Below are positions 41,800-41,831 of a DNA stretch of 41,831 nucleotides, one piece after another (within the stretch, counting starts at the first letter, position 1; each line of letters begins with the position of its first letter). This stretch comes from an uncultured Lachnospiraceae bacterium. Lineage in GTDB: Bacteria; Bacillota; Clostridia; Lachnospirales; Lachnospiraceae. The notes beneath the pieces are model-generated. The model made no database searches. It saw only the letters and a list, made by a program, of their open reading frames with translations, and was not told the origin of the DNA. Location of the stretch: positions 1 to 41,831 of the forward strand of contig CAMWJC010000023.1 in the NCBI GenBank assembly GCA_947174495.1, in the 5' to 3' direction. The translations under genes and the position numbers were made by a program.

Positions 41800-41831
41800 A
41801 AAGATTATCAAAATTTTATAAATATTTTATT

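Overview
This window looks like chromosome of a Gram-positive Clostridia member, most likely Lachnospiraceae. Shine-Dalgarno sites are strong (AGGAGG type) and promoters are near-consensus sigma-A. HrcA/CIRCE and LicT/RAT control signals are present. Several small families common in Lachnospiraceae occur here (DUF4250, DUF4364, DUF5722, AgrC/LytTR two-component genes). This is a family-level inference from content; no rRNA or tRNA is present to confirm it.

Layout. 1-760: an AT-rich gene for a two-transmembrane protein with a degenerate NUDIX-like C-terminus, resembling Cap16-type (TM-NUDIX) CBASS effectors; a cyclase partner would lie left of the window. 949-3896: clpB under CIRCE control, plus a DUF4250 gene. 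3998-7195: an antitermination-controlled operon (promoter, RAT, terminator, licT-like gene, crr-like IIA-Glc, ptsI). 7353-10816: GlcNAc uptake and catabolism (IICB permease, nagB, nagA). 11364-12608: a D,D-carboxypeptidase. 12889-19922: a sensory block (chemoreceptor, AgrC-like kinase, LytTR regulator, GGDEF protein, polysaccharide deacetylase, unknown membrane protein). 20112-23375: a HelD-like helicase fused to a domain resembling the N-terminal beta-sandwich of GH31 glycosidases. 23882-26640: transglutaminase-like protein, VOC protein and TipA-type MerR regulator. 26711-31305: DUF362 ferredoxin-like protein (minus), rarA and a DUF5722 protein. 31360-34082: minus-strand group of malic enzyme, TIGR01212 radical SAM protein and DUF4364 protein. 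34335-36727: DegV, then a minus-strand marR, PNPOx-like and flavin-reductase operon. 36906-39375: tetR with a MacB/FtsX-type ABC transporter. 39842-41799: a GntR/YtrA regulator with an ABC-2 type transporter.

Three intergenic gaps hold copies of one structured repeat of about 380-430 bp (10831-11210, 23431-23808 inverted, 39377-39806). Each has 14-bp terminal inverted repeats and two long hairpins. Hairpin stems differ between copies by paired, compensating changes, while a 26-nt loop motif is identical at five of six hairpins. In the third copy one loop has been replaced by an unrelated nested hairpin. I do not recognise this family.

The metabolic genes fit together. EI and IIA-Glc-type proteins can phosphorylate the GlcNAc IICB permease, which lacks its own IIA domain; NagA and NagB then convert GlcNAc-6-P to fructose-6-P. 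HPr (ptsH) is not in the window. The strongest leads are the helicase-GH31 chimera, the three-copy structured element, the probable CBASS effector at the left edge, and a 43-bp perfect palindrome placed exactly between the divergent malic enzyme and degV promoters.
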